The notes: generated by a model from the letters alone, not told the origin. DNA of 64,000 nucleotides from Hymenobacter sp. BRD67 (GCF_013256425.1 NZ_CP053904.1:372001-436000); one strand, 5' to 3'; counted from the first letter of the stretch, positions 38,589 through 48,221 are shown. Made by a program: numbers and translations.

Positions 38589-39284
38589 ATGAAAAATCCT
38601 GCCCAACTAGCTTTTAATGCCGTACTGCTGCTTGCAGTGGCGGTGCTATACTTTTTGCATTTCAACCAGCGGCCGGCCGTGGCCCCCGCCGTGGCTCCGG
38701 TGGCCGCTACCGAAACGGTTGCCCCCGTAGTCGACACCACTGCCAGCGCGCCCGTCGCCGAGTCGGCTCCGGCTGCTACGCCGGCGCCGGCAGTAGCCGC
38801 GGCGCCCGCCGGCCCGGCCCCCGCCGCCGGTGCCATTGTGTATGTAGAGTCAGCCAAGCTGCTCGATGGCTACCAGGGTATGAAGGACGCCCGCCGCTCA
38901 TTTGAAGGCAAGGCCAAAGGCTGGGAGCGTCAGAATCAAGCCCTCGTCAGCAGCTTCCGCACGGCCGTAGAGCAGTACCAGAAAACGGCCGCCGGCCTCA
39001 CGCCCGAACAGCGGGCTGCCGCTGAGCAGAAATTGCAGCAGCAGCAGCAGCAGGGTGCCGCCGAGCAGCAGAAAATTCAGGCCCAGGCCCAGGAAGCCGA
39101 AGGCAAGCTAACCCAGACCGTGCTCGAAAGCGTAAATAAGAAAGTAGAAGCCTATGGCAAGGCTCACGGCTATAAGATGATACTAGTAGCCGCCCCGAGC
39201 GGCACCATTGCCTACGGCGAGAAAGGCCTCGACGTCACAGCGCCGGTGCTGGCTTACCTGAACAGTGAGTACCACAAGAAATAG
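38589..39284 (+). CDS. OmpH/Skp-like periplasmic chaperone
   Basis: 231 residues. One N-terminal membrane anchor or signal (about residues 5-25), a long Ala/Pro/Val-rich linker, then a Skp/OmpH domain: IVYVESAKLLDGYQGMKDARR, a charged Gln-rich coiled coil (QKLQQQQQQGAAEQQ) and the end YGKAHGYKMILVAAPSGTIAYGEKGLDVT. Skp-like proteins hold unfolded outer-membrane proteins. The long linker is unusual compared with E. coli Skp. Confidence 0.88.
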   Translation: MKNPAQLAFNAVLLLAVAVLYFLHFNQRPAVAPAVAPVAATETVAPVVDTTASAPVAESAPAATPAPAVAAAPAGPAPAAGAIVYVESAKLLDGYQGMKDARRSFEGKAKGWERQNQALVSSFRTAVEQYQKTAAGLTPEQRAAAEQKLQQQQQQGAAEQQKIQAQAQEAEGKLTQTVLESVNKKVEAYGKAHGYKMILVAAPSGTIAYGEKGLDVTAPVLAYLNSEYHKK

Positions 39285-39344
39285 TAGCTGCGGTACTGTA
39301 TATTAGCTGGTGAATAGTGGTTTATTGCTTTTAACTCCTTTCTC

Positions 39345-39842
39345 ATGCCTATGAACGCCGACCAGCGCCTCGACCAGCTCGAGCCACTCATGTCTGAGAG
39401 CATGGCTATCCTGGACCAGCATACGGCCCAACTCAACCGCCACACAGCCCAGCTTAAGCAGCTAATTAGTGTAGCTACCCAACATAGCGACAGCCTGAGC
39501 TATGTGCTCCACGAGGTAATTGAAATAAAGACTGACATGGCCGAAGTAAAAACGGACTTGGCAGATTTTAAGCTTGAGGTGCGCGGCCAGTTTGCAGAGG
39601 TTACTACGAAGCTGGCCGATGTGACTATGAGGCTGTCTGATGCAGACACAAAGCTGGCCGACGTAGACATTAAACTGGCTGGCATGGACACAAAGCTGGC
39701 TGGCATGGACACAAAGCTGGCTGGCATGGATACAAAGCTGGCCGGCATGGACACCAAGCTGGCTGGCGTAGATACCAAGCTGGCTGGCGTAGATACCAAG
39801 CTGGACCTGCTGCTTAGCCAAAAAGGTGGTTCCACTACGTAA
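39345..39842 (+). CDS. Heptad-repeat coiled-coil protein
   Basis: 165 residues, predicted almost entirely coiled coil. The N-terminal third has irregular heptads (LDQHTAQLNRHTAQLKQL); from residue 85 the sequence becomes near-exact 7-residue units (GMDTKLA four times, flanked by DVDIKLA and GVDTKLA). There is no signal or membrane segment. Such proteins resemble phage tail-fibre-like or scaffold coiled coils; function unknown. The underlying DNA repeat can change copy number. Confidence 0.75.
   Translation: MPMNADQRLDQLEPLMSESMAILDQHTAQLNRHTAQLKQLISVATQHSDSLSYVLHEVIEIKTDMAEVKTDLADFKLEVRGQFAEVTTKLADVTMRLSDADTKLADVDIKLAGMDTKLAGMDTKLAGMDTKLAGMDTKLAGVDTKLAGVDTKLDLLLSQKGGSTT
39660..39806 (+). repeat. 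21-bp coding tandem repeat, seven units
   Basis: Seven adjoining 21-base units inside the coiled-coil gene, each coding one heptad. Units differ by a few bases (gacacaaag, gatacaaag, gacaccaag variants), so they are under some protein-level selection but still prone to slippage. Confidence 0.9.
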
Positions 39843-39868
39843 GTTGTTTGCGAAAAAGCCTTGTGAAA

Positions 39869-39909
39869 CAGAGAAGTCCTGGTCTTTACTGGCCGGGACT
39901 TCTCTGTTT
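39869..39909. terminator. Possible terminator
   Basis: Stem cagagaagtcc / ggacttctctg with a 16-base loop and only a short T run. It lies between the convergent coiled-coil and dehydrogenase genes. Confidence 0.6.
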
Positions 39910-39929
39910 GGGCGTAGCAGTGCGGGGCA

Positions 39930-40931
39930 CTAGCAGGTGAGCACTACCTTGCCCAGCTGCTGGCCGGCTTCGAGGTAGCGTAGCGCCGCCTCGCCTTCGG
40001 CCAGCGGAAATACCTTATCTACTATCGGCACGAGCTGCTGCTCGTTTACCAGGGCAAGCATAGCGTCAAAGTCCTGCTCCGAGCCCATCGAAGAGCCCAG
40101 AATACTGAGTTGCTTCCAGAAAACCTTGGCGGGCGGCAATTGCGGGATATTGCCCAGCGTAGCGCCGTAGAACACAATGCGCCCGCCCGGTGCCGCAATG
40201 TCGAGCAGTGCCCCAAATGCTTCGCCGCCCGCACTGTCGATAATAACATCGAAGCCTCCTGTGCTCTGCGTGAGCGTGCGGCCCCAGTTGGCCTGCTTGT
40301 AGCTGATGCCCCCACGCAGGCCCAGCGGCAGGGCCAGGGCGCGCGTTATCTTCTCCTCATCGCCCGAGGTAACCCACACCTGCGCTCCGCGGGCGGCACA
40401 TAGCTGCGCGGCTATCTGCGCCACGCCGCCCCCTACGCCGGTTACGAGTACCCGCTCACCGGGCTGCACCTGCGCGCGCACGAAGGCCGCCCGGTATGCC
40501 GTGAGGCCGGCCAGCGGCAGGGCGGCAGCCTGCTCCCAACTCAGGTGTGCGGGCTTGGGCCGCAGGCAGCGGGCAGGTAAAGCAAGGTATTCGGCAAAGG
40601 TGCCGGGGTCGGGCATGCCAAGTACGCGAAAGCTGCGGCCTTGCGCCTGCTGGCTGTCGCCCCATTCCAGCCCTGGGTATAAAATAACCGGAGCGCCCAC
40701 GGCCCAGCCTTCAACACCCGCGCCCAGCGCCGCTACTTCACCGCTGCCATCGGCTCCTAAGGTGCAGGGGAGCTTGATGCCGGCATACTGGCCCTTCTGA
40801 ATCCAGACATCACGGTGATTGAGCGCCGCTGCCCGTAGCTTAACCAATACCTCGCCGGCGGCGGGCTGCGGAGTCGGAATTTCCCGCACTACGGCGGGCT
40901 GGTGCGGTGTATCTTGCTGAAGAGCGCGCAT
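39930..40931 (-). CDS. Zinc-binding-family dehydrogenase / quinone oxidoreductase-like
   Basis: 333 residues of the medium-chain dehydrogenase superfamily. AALNHRDVWIQKGQY, CTLGADGSGEVAALG, and the NADPH-binding VLVTGVGGGVAQIAAQL are present. The catalytic-zinc Cys and His (CGSDxH, GHE) are missing (HRD, GAD), so it is probably a zinc-free NADPH-dependent quinone or enoyl reductase. Substrate is unknown. Confidence 0.88.
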   Translation of the reverse strand: MRALQQDTPHQPAVVREIPTPQPAAGEVLVKLRAAALNHRDVWIQKGQYAGIKLPCTLGADGSGEVAALGAGVEGWAVGAPVILYPGLEWGDSQQAQGRSFRVLGMPDPGTFAEYLALPARCLRPKPAHLSWEQAAALPLAGLTAYRAAFVRAQVQPGERVLVTGVGGGVAQIAAQLCAARGAQVWVTSGDEEKITRALALPLGLRGGISYKQANWGRTLTQSTGGFDVIIDSAGGEAFGALLDIAAPGGRIVFYGATLGNIPQLPPAKVFWKQLSILGSSMGSEQDFDAMLALVNEQQLVPIVDKVFPLAEGEAALRYLEAGQQLGKVVLTC

Positions 40932-40990
40932 TGTTGAAGAAAGGTGAATAGAAAAGTTTTGTAAAAGAATAATATAATATTTATATTATG

Positions 40991-41848
40991 TTATTTATTA
41001 TTCTTGCTGCTACTGGTAATCGTCAACTGCATAGGTAGCGCAACCAGCAGGCCCATCAGCAGGCCCCCCAGGTGGGCAATGTTGTCGATATTACCCGTGA
41101 GGCCCGAAATTAAGTTGCTAAGCACCAGGTATAGTACCAGGCCCAGCATGCCGCGCCGGTCCCATTTATCGAGCACAATCTTTTTGCTGAGCAGCAGCAT
41201 CAGCAGCAAGCCATAAAGCCCGAAGATAGCACCGCTGGCCCCGGTCGAGTTTACGCCGCCGCTATGGTACCACAGCGTAGCCGCCGATGCTGCAAGGCCA
41301 CTAAGCAGATAAGCGGCCAGCAGACGCCTGCCACCCGTGCGGGCCTCCAGCAGCACCCCAAGCAGCCATAAGCTGGCGGCATTGAGCAGCAAGTGGGTAA
41401 GGCCAGCGTGCACAAACAGGCTGGTGAGCAGCCGCCAGGGCTGGTGCGGCCAGGTGAGGCCCGAGACATTGGAGCCCCAGCGAACCAGCTCGTGCCCGGT
41501 AGGAGCCGTCGCCGACACCCCGCTCAGCGTCATGGCCAGCCACACGAGGAAGTTGAGGTTGAGCAGCAGCGGCACGGCCCAATACTGCCGGGTGGGCCAA
41601 AACAGGCTCCGTAGCACGGGTAGCAGCACCTGACCCCACGTTTCGGGGGTGGCTTCGGCCGGCGCGGGCACCTCCGCTATTGCCAGCGCGGTAGTATCGG
41701 GCACCAGCCCCCGGCGCTGAAGCTCGGCCACAGCAGCAGCCCCCACGGCTGGCGGGTAGCGGCTGGCGTGGCGGGCCAGGTAAAGCAGCTCGGCGTCGGG
41801 GCGCTCGGCGAAGTGCGCGGCGGCCGCCTCAGGAGTGGAAACGTCCAT
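40991..41848 (-). CDS. Rhomboid intramembrane serine protease with N-terminal module
   Basis: 285 residues. A soluble N-terminal region (about 17-50, PDAELLYL...AELQRRGLVP) is followed by a rhomboid domain with six or more membrane helices. Catalytic Ser205 in GASGAIFG and His259 in NIAHLGG; the WxxR-type loop HQPWRLLTSLFVHAGLTHLLLN is intact, so it should be active. The ATG at 41848 is chosen over a TTG six codons upstream. The next gene upstream encodes a protein with the same N-terminal module. Confidence 0.93.
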   Translation of the reverse strand: MDVSTPEAAAAHFAERPDAELLYLARHASRYPPAVGAAAVAELQRRGLVPDTTALAIAEVPAPAEATPETWGQVLLPVLRSLFWPTRQYWAVPLLLNLNFLVWLAMTLSGVSATAPTGHELVRWGSNVSGLTWPHQPWRLLTSLFVHAGLTHLLLNAASLWLLGVLLEARTGGRRLLAAYLLSGLAASAATLWYHSGGVNSTGASGAIFGLYGLLLMLLLSKKIVLDKWDRRGMLGLVLYLVLSNLISGLTGNIDNIAHLGGLLMGLLVALPMQLTITSSSKNNK

Positions 41849-41882
41849 TGCCTGCTTAACCGCCAAACGGACCCATTAGGTT

Positions 41883-42704
41883 TTATAAGTGTATTGAGAG
41901 GGGTGCGGCGCGGTGTTGTAGCGGGGCCAGCAGGTGCTGAGCCGTATCCTGGGCCAGCTGGGTGCGGCCGTCCAGCACCAGCGGCATGTTGTTGCTGGCG
42001 GCGGCCTCCAGCTTAGTGAGGGTCATTCGCTGAATGCGGGCAATCACGCGCATCCGGGCGAGGTGGTCCATCATGGTAGGTGATAGCTTATAGCTGTATA
42101 CCAGTCCCTTGTATAGGTCGTTCCACTGCCCCTGCACCAGCCTGAGCTGGGCAGTATACACCTGGTACGACTGCTGCCGCCCAGCCTGGTTGATTAAAAA
42201 AATAGTTGGGTTTTGCGCCCGCCAGAAGCGCTGGCACAGCCCTTTGTACTGGCGAAGCGCCTGCGCCGAAGCGCTGCTGCGCTCGGCAGCGGGTACCAGG
42301 GCCAGCTGCTGCGCCACGTTTCTGTCATTGTCGAAAGTCGGAATAGGCGTGGCCACAACTGACTCGAGCTTGAGTGAATCGGGCGACAGCTTATCGGGCT
42401 GTCTACCCAGGCTGCGCGAGGAAGCAGGCGCGTGGGTTTTCCAGAAAAAGCCGGCTACCCCTGCAAGCAGGAGTAGCAACACAAGGCCCAGTACCAGCGG
42501 GCGCCGATTCGAAGCCGGAGATTCGTCGTAGGCAGTAGTTACGCTCGCCTCGCTGGCTGCCGGTCGTAGCGGGGCAATGCCGCGACGGCGTAGCTCCTGC
42601 CGGGCATTGGTTATAAGGTCGGCGTGGTAGAAGTTGGGGTTATCGACAAAAAACTGGAGCTCCGCGTCGGTTTTAGCGCGTAGCACATCGGTGGCAGAAG
42701 ACAT
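41883..42704 (-). CDS. Membrane protein sharing an N-terminal module with the rhomboid
   Basis: 273 residues. N-terminal module TDAELQFF...QELRRRGIAP (residues 12-45), a Ser/Pro linker, one membrane helix (RPLVLGLVLLLLLAGVAGFFW, about 67-88), and a helical periplasmic part. The module matches that of the rhomboid encoded 34 bp downstream on the same strand. No catalytic motif. It may be a partner or substrate of the protease, which is inference. Confidence 0.75.
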   Translation of the reverse strand: MSSATDVLRAKTDAELQFFVDNPNFYHADLITNARQELRRRGIAPLRPAASEASVTTAYDESPASNRRPLVLGLVLLLLLAGVAGFFWKTHAPASSRSLGRQPDKLSPDSLKLESVVATPIPTFDNDRNVAQQLALVPAAERSSASAQALRQYKGLCQRFWRAQNPTIFLINQAGRQQSYQVYTAQLRLVQGQWNDLYKGLVYSYKLSPTMMDHLARMRVIARIQRMTLTKLEAAASNNMPLVLDGRTQLAQDTAQHLLAPLQHRAAPLSIHL

Positions 42705-42832
42705 AGAAAAAGCAGAATGCGCGGCCAGTTCCGCGTTTGACGCGGGTAAGATGCGTATAAATCTTCAGATACTCGCGCAAACCAGCCACGCCCGCCTGCG
42801 TACAGCTACTACATCCTTTTCCAGTCACTCCT

Positions 42833-43132
42833 ATGTCTACCACCCGCTCTGAAAAAGACCAGGCTACCCAGCCCGTGCAAGCCGACGATTACCAGCCTGT
42901 TGGCCGGCAGGAAGCTCCCACCAATTCTGATGCCCTGTATGGTGGCAATGCCGACGATAACTCGGGCAGCGGCGGCAATGCCCACCCTTCCAGCAGTGCG
43001 CAGGACAAGCGCGCCGCTAAAATTGTGACTGAGGGGAAAGCCGACGAAGGCGCAAGCGCTGCTATTCCCGGTGCCGGCGTTAGCAGCGGCACGGGCACCA
43101 GCGGTACCGCTATCGGTCAGGTAACTCTTTAG
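42833..43132 (+). CDS. Small disordered hydrophilic protein
   Basis: 99 residues rich in Gly, Ala, Ser, Asp and Gln, with no Cys, Trp or Phe and no hydrophobic segment. The composition resembles hydrophilins. No family recognised. A second protein of similar character follows at 43233. Confidence 0.65.
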   Translation: MSTTRSEKDQATQPVQADDYQPVGRQEAPTNSDALYGGNADDNSGSGGNAHPSSSAQDKRAAKIVTEGKADEGASAAIPGAGVSSGTGTSGTAIGQVTL

Positions 43133-43232
43133 CTTCTTGATAGCAGCTAGCGTTATCATAGATGGATTTCCTACAATCACGCTGTCATTTTTTCTACTTC
43201 CTCACCCTTCTACTTTCGCTTACTTCCTGATT

Positions 43233-43499
43233 ATGATAACTCCCAATCCTGCCCCTGATGCCGGCCGGCCCGCTGGCATTGAAGAAAGCAAAACGGCTGG
43301 CTCCGCTTCAAATACCGCTGCCCGCCCGCCCGCCCAGGATGCCCCCGAAACTACTCAGGATGAGCTGGCGGGCAATGATGGTGCCGGCATCCGGGGCGGC
43401 TACGGCGACGCCGAACAAACCAATGGCCTCGAAGGCGGAGAAGAGCTGCCTGATGCAGACCAGGACCCCAACAAGGCAGCCCGGGGCGCAGCCAGCTAA
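43233..43499 (+). CDS. Small acidic disordered protein
   Basis: 88 residues, rich in Ala, Gly, Pro, Asp and Glu, with one Tyr and no Cys, Trp or Phe. The ATG at 43233 is preferred; the frame upstream encodes a hydrophobic stretch that is probably not translated. It pairs with the gene at 42833 and precedes a cupin gene by 26 bp. Confidence 0.6.
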   Translation: MITPNPAPDAGRPAGIEESKTAGSASNTAARPPAQDAPETTQDELAGNDGAGIRGGYGDAEQTNGLEGGEELPDADQDPNKAARGAAS

Positions 43500-43525
43500 C
43501 CTGTCATTCAACACAATACTACCGC

Positions 43526-43939
43526 ATGAGCGACGAGGAAAAAAACTCCGCAGCCCCGGCTGGAGCAACGCGGGCTCCCGCCGACTACTTCACGGGCGTA
43601 GCCTGGGTGAAGCCACTTGTGCCGGCCAATGACCCTACGGATTGCGTGGTAGGGGAGGTGACCTTTGAGCCAGATGCCCGCAATAACTGGCACACGCACC
43701 CTAACGGCCAGGTGCTAGTGGCCACGGGTGGTACTGGCTACTACCAGGAAAAAGGTAAGCCTGCCCAATTGCTGCACCCCGGCGAAGCCGTAAGCATTGC
43801 GCCCAACGTGGTGCACTGGCACGGCGCTACCGCCTATAGTCGCTTTACCCATATTGCCATTAACCCGGCTGCCAGTAAAGGCGTGGTCGTGTGGCTGGAG
43901 CGCGTCACAGAGACCGAATATCAGGCCGCCCATGCGTAA
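43526..43939 (+). CDS. Cupin domain protein
   Basis: 137 residues. One cupin fold with metal-binding motif 1 (NNWHTHPNGQVLVATGGTGYYQ) and motif 2 (APNVVHWHGA). Similar to small cupins linked to carboxymuconolactone decarboxylases. The reaction is not determinable from sequence. A hairpin at 44063-44093 ends the unit. Confidence 0.88.
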   Translation: MSDEEKNSAAPAGATRAPADYFTGVAWVKPLVPANDPTDCVVGEVTFEPDARNNWHTHPNGQVLVATGGTGYYQEKGKPAQLLHPGEAVSIAPNVVHWHGATAYSRFTHIAINPAASKGVVVWLERVTETEYQAAHA

Positions 43940-44062
43940 TAGCATGATGATCAAAATGAATGATTGCTATCGGATGAGATAAATGGCAATAAACTAGCGT
44001 ACTATAGGTTAACGTTCGGCTTTTCTCTTTTTGAAGCACTACGCAAACCTATAACCCTTCGT

Positions 44063-44093
44063 AAAGCTCGTTTTGCTCCGCAAGACGAGCTTT
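44063..44093 (+). terminator. Intrinsic terminator after cupin gene
   Basis: Arms 44063-44075 and 44081-44093 (aaagctcgttttg / caagacgagcttt) with one G-T pair, 5-base loop and short T run. Confidence 0.7.
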
Positions 44094-44136
44094 TGCTTGC
44101 TTCCTGCCTCCCAACCGGGCTGCCCGCCCGTACTTT

Positions 44137-45965
44137 GTGTTTGTGTTGAGTACCTGGTTTTCCTACCCCCGCCGTTTCTTCTGTTACCTTCTTTGCCTGC
44201 TGCCGCTTGCCTTGCGGGCGCAGGTGCCCCCTACGCTCGGCGCCATTGCCGGCGAAGAAGACCTTCGCCCGGCTCCGCCCAAGCGCGAGCTACGCGGTTT
44301 CTGGGTGGCCACGGTGGCTAACATCGACTGGCCCAACCAGCGCGGCGAAGCGCCCGAGCACTACCGCCGCGAATACCGCCGCCTGCTCGATGCCGGCCAG
44401 CGGGCCGGCCTCAATGCGGTGTTTGTGCAAATCAGGCCCGTTTCGGACGCTTTCTATAAGTCTGATTTAGAGCCCTGGAGCAAGTACCTTACCGGCCGCC
44501 AGGGCAAGCCGCCCGGCGAAAACGACGACCCGCTGCCCTTCCTCATCGCCGAGGCGCACCGCCACAATATGGAGTTTCACGCGTGGTTCAACCCCTACCG
44601 CGCTACCATGGATACCGTGACGCGGGCGCTGGCCCCGCTACATCCTTATAAAAAGCACCCCGATTGGTTTATCAAGTATTCCAGCCAATACCTCTATAAC
44701 CCTGGCCTGCCGGCCGTGCGCGACCACATTAAGCGCGTGATAATGGATGTGGTACGGCGCTACGATATCGACGGCGTGCATTTTGATGACTACTTCTATC
44801 CTTATCCAGAAGTAGGCCAGGTATTTCACGATGAGCAGGCTTTCCAGACCCAAAACCCCGACAACCTTTCCCTGGGCGACTGGCGGCGGCAAAACGTCAA
44901 TATCCTTATCCACGACCTGCACGACAGCATTCGCCTGGCCAAGCGCTGGGTGAAATTTGGCATTTCGCCGTTTGGCGTCTGGATGAATAAAAGCTCCGAC
45001 CCGCTCGGCTCCGACACCCGCGCCGGCCAGCCCAGCTACTCCAACCTGTACGCCGACTCGCGCCTCTGGCTGAAGGAAGGTTGGGTTGATTATATATTGC
45101 CACAGCTATATTGGAGCACTAAGTTCCGGCTCGTGCCCTATGCCACGCTGCTCGAATGGTGGACGCGCAACCACTTTCAGCGCCACCTCTACATCGGCCA
45201 CGGCACGTACCGCATGCTCGAAAGCACTCGCTCCGACACGGCCTGGCGCAACCCGCGCGAGCTGCCGCGCCAGCTGCGTCTCAACCGCGACTATCCCGAC
45301 GATGTGCAGGGCAGCGTGTTTTTCTCGGCCCGGTCGTTAGCTACCAACCCGTTGCATACCTCCGACTCGCTACGCACCGATTTTTACCGCGCCCCGGCCC
45401 TGGTACCCATTATGCCTTGGCTCGATAGCCTGGCCCCGCGCCCCGTGCGCGAGCTGGCGCTCCGTCGCCAGGGCCATACCGCCAGCCTCACCTGGCAGCC
45501 CGACCTCGTACCCGCCGCCGATGGCGACCTGGCCGCCTACTACGTGCTCTATCGCTTCGAGCGAGGCCAGGTAATGGGCCCCAACGACCCGCGCCGTATC
45601 CTGAGTATCATCCGGCCCACTAGGCTGGCCCAGCCCGCCACCTTCGCCGACACCACTGCCCAGCCGGGCGTGGCCTACGCCTATTACCTCACGGCCGTCG
45701 ACCGCCTGCACAACGAAAGCCTGCCGGTGCGCATCTTCACCGAAGGCAAGCTGCCCGTCGAAACCCTGGTAGCCGCCCCGCCCGCCTCGGCTGCGCCCGT
45801 GGCGGAAGCCCGGCCGGCGGCGCGCCCGCACCCGCCAGTGGCCGTGGCGGCGCGCCCCAGCCGCGTCCTGCTTTGCCAGCTGCCGAGGAAGCCGCCGCCA
45901 AAGTCAAAATCAAGGAGAAGCCTCGGCGGCGCGGCTTCTTCGCCCGGCTTTTTGGGTTGAAGTAG
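44137..45965 (+). CDS. GHL10 (DUF187) family glycoside hydrolase-like, secreted (frameshifted near end)
   Basis: About 609 residues. Signal segment FFCYLLCLLPLALRAQ, a TIM-barrel hydrolase-like domain (about 50-400) with RGFWVATVANIDWP, NAVFVQIRPVSDAFY, EFHAWFNPYRAT, DGVHFDDYFYPYP and DYILPQLYWST, then a fibronectin-III-like domain and a Pro/Ala tail. One C is missing at 45867-45868; restoring it gives the basic end KIKEKPRRRGFFARLFGLK and a stop at 45965. The start is uncertain: GTG 44137, GTG 44143 or TTG 44146. The family acts on cell-wall or extracellular glycans; substrate unproven. Confidence 0.88.
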
Positions 45966-46051
45966 CGGCTGTATCGCTCTATCCATAGTGCCCGGTTGCT
46001 TTTATGGAGGCGGCCGGGCACCTTTGCGCTTGTATCTTAGCCATTTGCCGC

Positions 46052-47191
46052 ATGCGCCCTGCCGATTCTGCTTTCTCTACCCGCTTGGTTTCGCTTGATG
46101 TATTTCGGGGCCTTACCGTAATGGCGATGGTAGTGGTGAATAATCCGGGCGACTGGGGCCACATCTACCCGCCTTTCGAGCACGCCGAGTGGAACGGCTG
46201 CACGCCTACCGACCTGGTTTTTCCCTTCTTCCTGTTCATCGTGGGGGTGAGCCTGGCCTATGCGCTGGCCGGGGCCAAAAGCAGCCACGCGCCGCTCCGG
46301 CCAGTACTTGGCCGGGTAGCACGCCGGGCGGCTATCCTGTTTTTGCTGGGCGTGCTTACCTCACTTTATCCACACTTCAATTTTGGCACGGTGCGCATCA
46401 TGGGGGTGTTGCAGCGCATTGCGCTGGTGTACCTGGGGTGTAGTATAATCTACCTGAAAACCAGCTGGCAAACGCAAGCCATCACATTGCTGGCGGTGCT
46501 AATCGGCTACGCCGTACTCATGCAGCTCGTGCCGGTACCCGGCATCGGTCCTGCCAATCTGGAGCCGGCTACCAACTTCGGGGCCTGGCTCGACCGCACC
46601 CTGCTTACCGAGCCGCACCTGTGGGCGCAGTCGCGCACCTGGGACCCTGAGGGCATACTGGGTACGCTGCCCGCACTGGGTACGGGCCTGCTCGGTGCGT
46701 TAGCCGGCCAATGGCTGCGCTGGTCCGGCCCGGCACCCGTGGGCAAAACGGCGGGCTTAGCTATCGCCGCCGCGGTCGCCACGGCTGGCGGACTACTTTG
46801 GGCTACCTGGTTTCCACTCAATAAAGCCTTGTGGACCAGCTCCTACGTGCTCTTCACGGGTGGTCTGGCGCTGGGTTTGCTGGCGGCGCTCTACTGGCTC
46901 TACGATGTGCGCGTTTACCGCCGCAGCTTAGCGCCGGCCCTGGCGTTCGGAATAAATGCCATTGCCGTATTCTTTTTTTCGGCTATCCTTTCCCGCACCT
47001 TCGCCCTGCTGTGCCTGCCGGGGCCAGCCGGGCAGCCTGTCGGCCTGAAGGAATGGCTTTACGGCTGGGGCATCGCCCCATTCTTTAGCGACCCCCGAGC
47101 TGCGTCGCTGGCAGGGGCAGTAGTATGTTTGCTCATCTGGCTGGGTATCCTCAGCCTGCTTCGGCGCCAAAACTGGGTGTGGAAAGTCTAA
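46052..47191 (+). CDS. DUF5009 / heparan-alpha-glucosaminide acetyltransferase-like (NagX-type) membrane protein
   Basis: 379 residues, about ten membrane helices. Typical N-terminus SLDVFRGLTVMAMVVVNNPG and FPFFLFIVGVSLAYA, then FNFGTVRIMGVLQRIALVYL and WTSSYVLFTGGLALG. The family is related to HGSNAT and YeiB-type transmembrane acyltransferases; in other Bacteroidota it is linked to N-acetylglucosamine or sugar use. The ATG at 46052 is preferred. Confidence 0.88.
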   Translation: MRPADSAFSTRLVSLDVFRGLTVMAMVVVNNPGDWGHIYPPFEHAEWNGCTPTDLVFPFFLFIVGVSLAYALAGAKSSHAPLRPVLGRVARRAAILFLLGVLTSLYPHFNFGTVRIMGVLQRIALVYLGCSIIYLKTSWQTQAITLLAVLIGYAVLMQLVPVPGIGPANLEPATNFGAWLDRTLLTEPHLWAQSRTWDPEGILGTLPALGTGLLGALAGQWLRWSGPAPVGKTAGLAIAAAVATAGGLLWATWFPLNKALWTSSYVLFTGGLALGLLAALYWLYDVRVYRRSLAPALAFGINAIAVFFFSAILSRTFALLCLPGPAGQPVGLKEWLYGWGIAPFFSDPRAASLAGAVVCLLIWLGILSLLRRQNWVWKV

Positions 47192-47340
47192 AGAAAATAA
47201 TTCGTAACATAGTTGCATTTTTGTTACTTATTTAAATGCAACCACATTGCATAAGCGTAATTAATTGAAAAATAATACAATAAGAATTTAGTAGGAAAAT
47301 CAATTTCGTTTTTGAGATAATATTTTATATTAAATAGATA

Positions 47341-48141
47341 ATGAAAATACTGATTATTGGTGGCGGCAATATGGGCCTAACGTATGCCCGCAGCTTCGTG
47401 CGGGCTCATATCACTTCACGGCTCGACCTGCGGCTGCTTGCCCGCTCGCCCGAGCGGGTACCCGCTTTGGCAGCCCACGAAATCGGCACGGTATGGGGCC
47501 AGCCGGCTGATTGCGTGCCTGGAGTTGATATTATTATTCTGGCGGTGAAGCCACAGGATTCGGCCGAGTTGTTCGAGCGGCTGAGCGGGCTGGTACAGCC
47601 GCAGCAGGTGGTGCTCAGCATCATGGCCGGTGTGCGCATCAGCACGTTGCGCGAAGCCCTGGGTACTCCTAAAATCATCCGGGCCATGCCTAACCTTCCC
47701 GCCCAGATTGGGATGGGAATGACCGCCTTCACCAGCACCGACGAAGTAACCCGCGCCGAGCTGGTACAGGTGCAAAACCTGCTCAGTACCACTGGCAAAA
47801 CGGTTTATGTAGAAGCCGAGCACGCCATCGATGCCAGCACGGCCATCTCGGGCAGTGGCCCGGCCTACGTTTATTATTGCATGGAAGCCCTGATGGCGGC
47901 CGCTGCCCAAATGGGCTTTACCCCCGCTGAAGCGGAGCTGCTCGTCGGCCAAACCTTTCGCGGGGCGGTGGAGCTCTACAGCCAGGCCGGACTGAGCTGC
48001 CAGGACTGGATTGCCCGCGTAGCTTCCAAAGGTGGCACCACCGAGGCAGCTCTCCGGGCTTTCGGAGGCGGGGCAGTGCGCGAGGGACTGATGGCCGGCG
48101 CCGAAGCGGCCCGCAATCGCGCCGAAGAGCTGGGCCGCTAG
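47341..48141 (+). CDS. proC: Pyrroline-5-carboxylate reductase
   Basis: 266 residues, last step of proline synthesis. N-terminal NADP motif IIGGGNMG, AVKPQD, SIMAGVRISTLREAL, RAMPNLPAQIGMGMTAF, SGSGPAYVYYCMEAL and the C-terminal VASKGGTTEAALRAF. Length normal. An AT-rich 150-bp region precedes it. Confidence 0.95.
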   Translation: MKILIIGGGNMGLTYARSFVRAHITSRLDLRLLARSPERVPALAAHEIGTVWGQPADCVPGVDIIILAVKPQDSAELFERLSGLVQPQQVVLSIMAGVRISTLREALGTPKIIRAMPNLPAQIGMGMTAFTSTDEVTRAELVQVQNLLSTTGKTVYVEAEHAIDASTAISGSGPAYVYYCMEALMAAAAQMGFTPAEAELLVGQTFRGAVELYSQAGLSCQDWIARVASKGGTTEAALRAFGGGAVREGLMAGAEAARNRAEELGR

Positions 48142-48221
48142 CCGGCCCTCGTCAACGCCGGCCGGGCTCTTGCGTAAGCACTCTGGCCAAGGGGCGGGCC
48201 TTGGAACTTACTCAGGAATAT

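Noticed and set aside
39660..39806. CRISPR-like regular repeats
   Set aside because: The 21-base units adjoin without spacers and are in frame as protein heptads.
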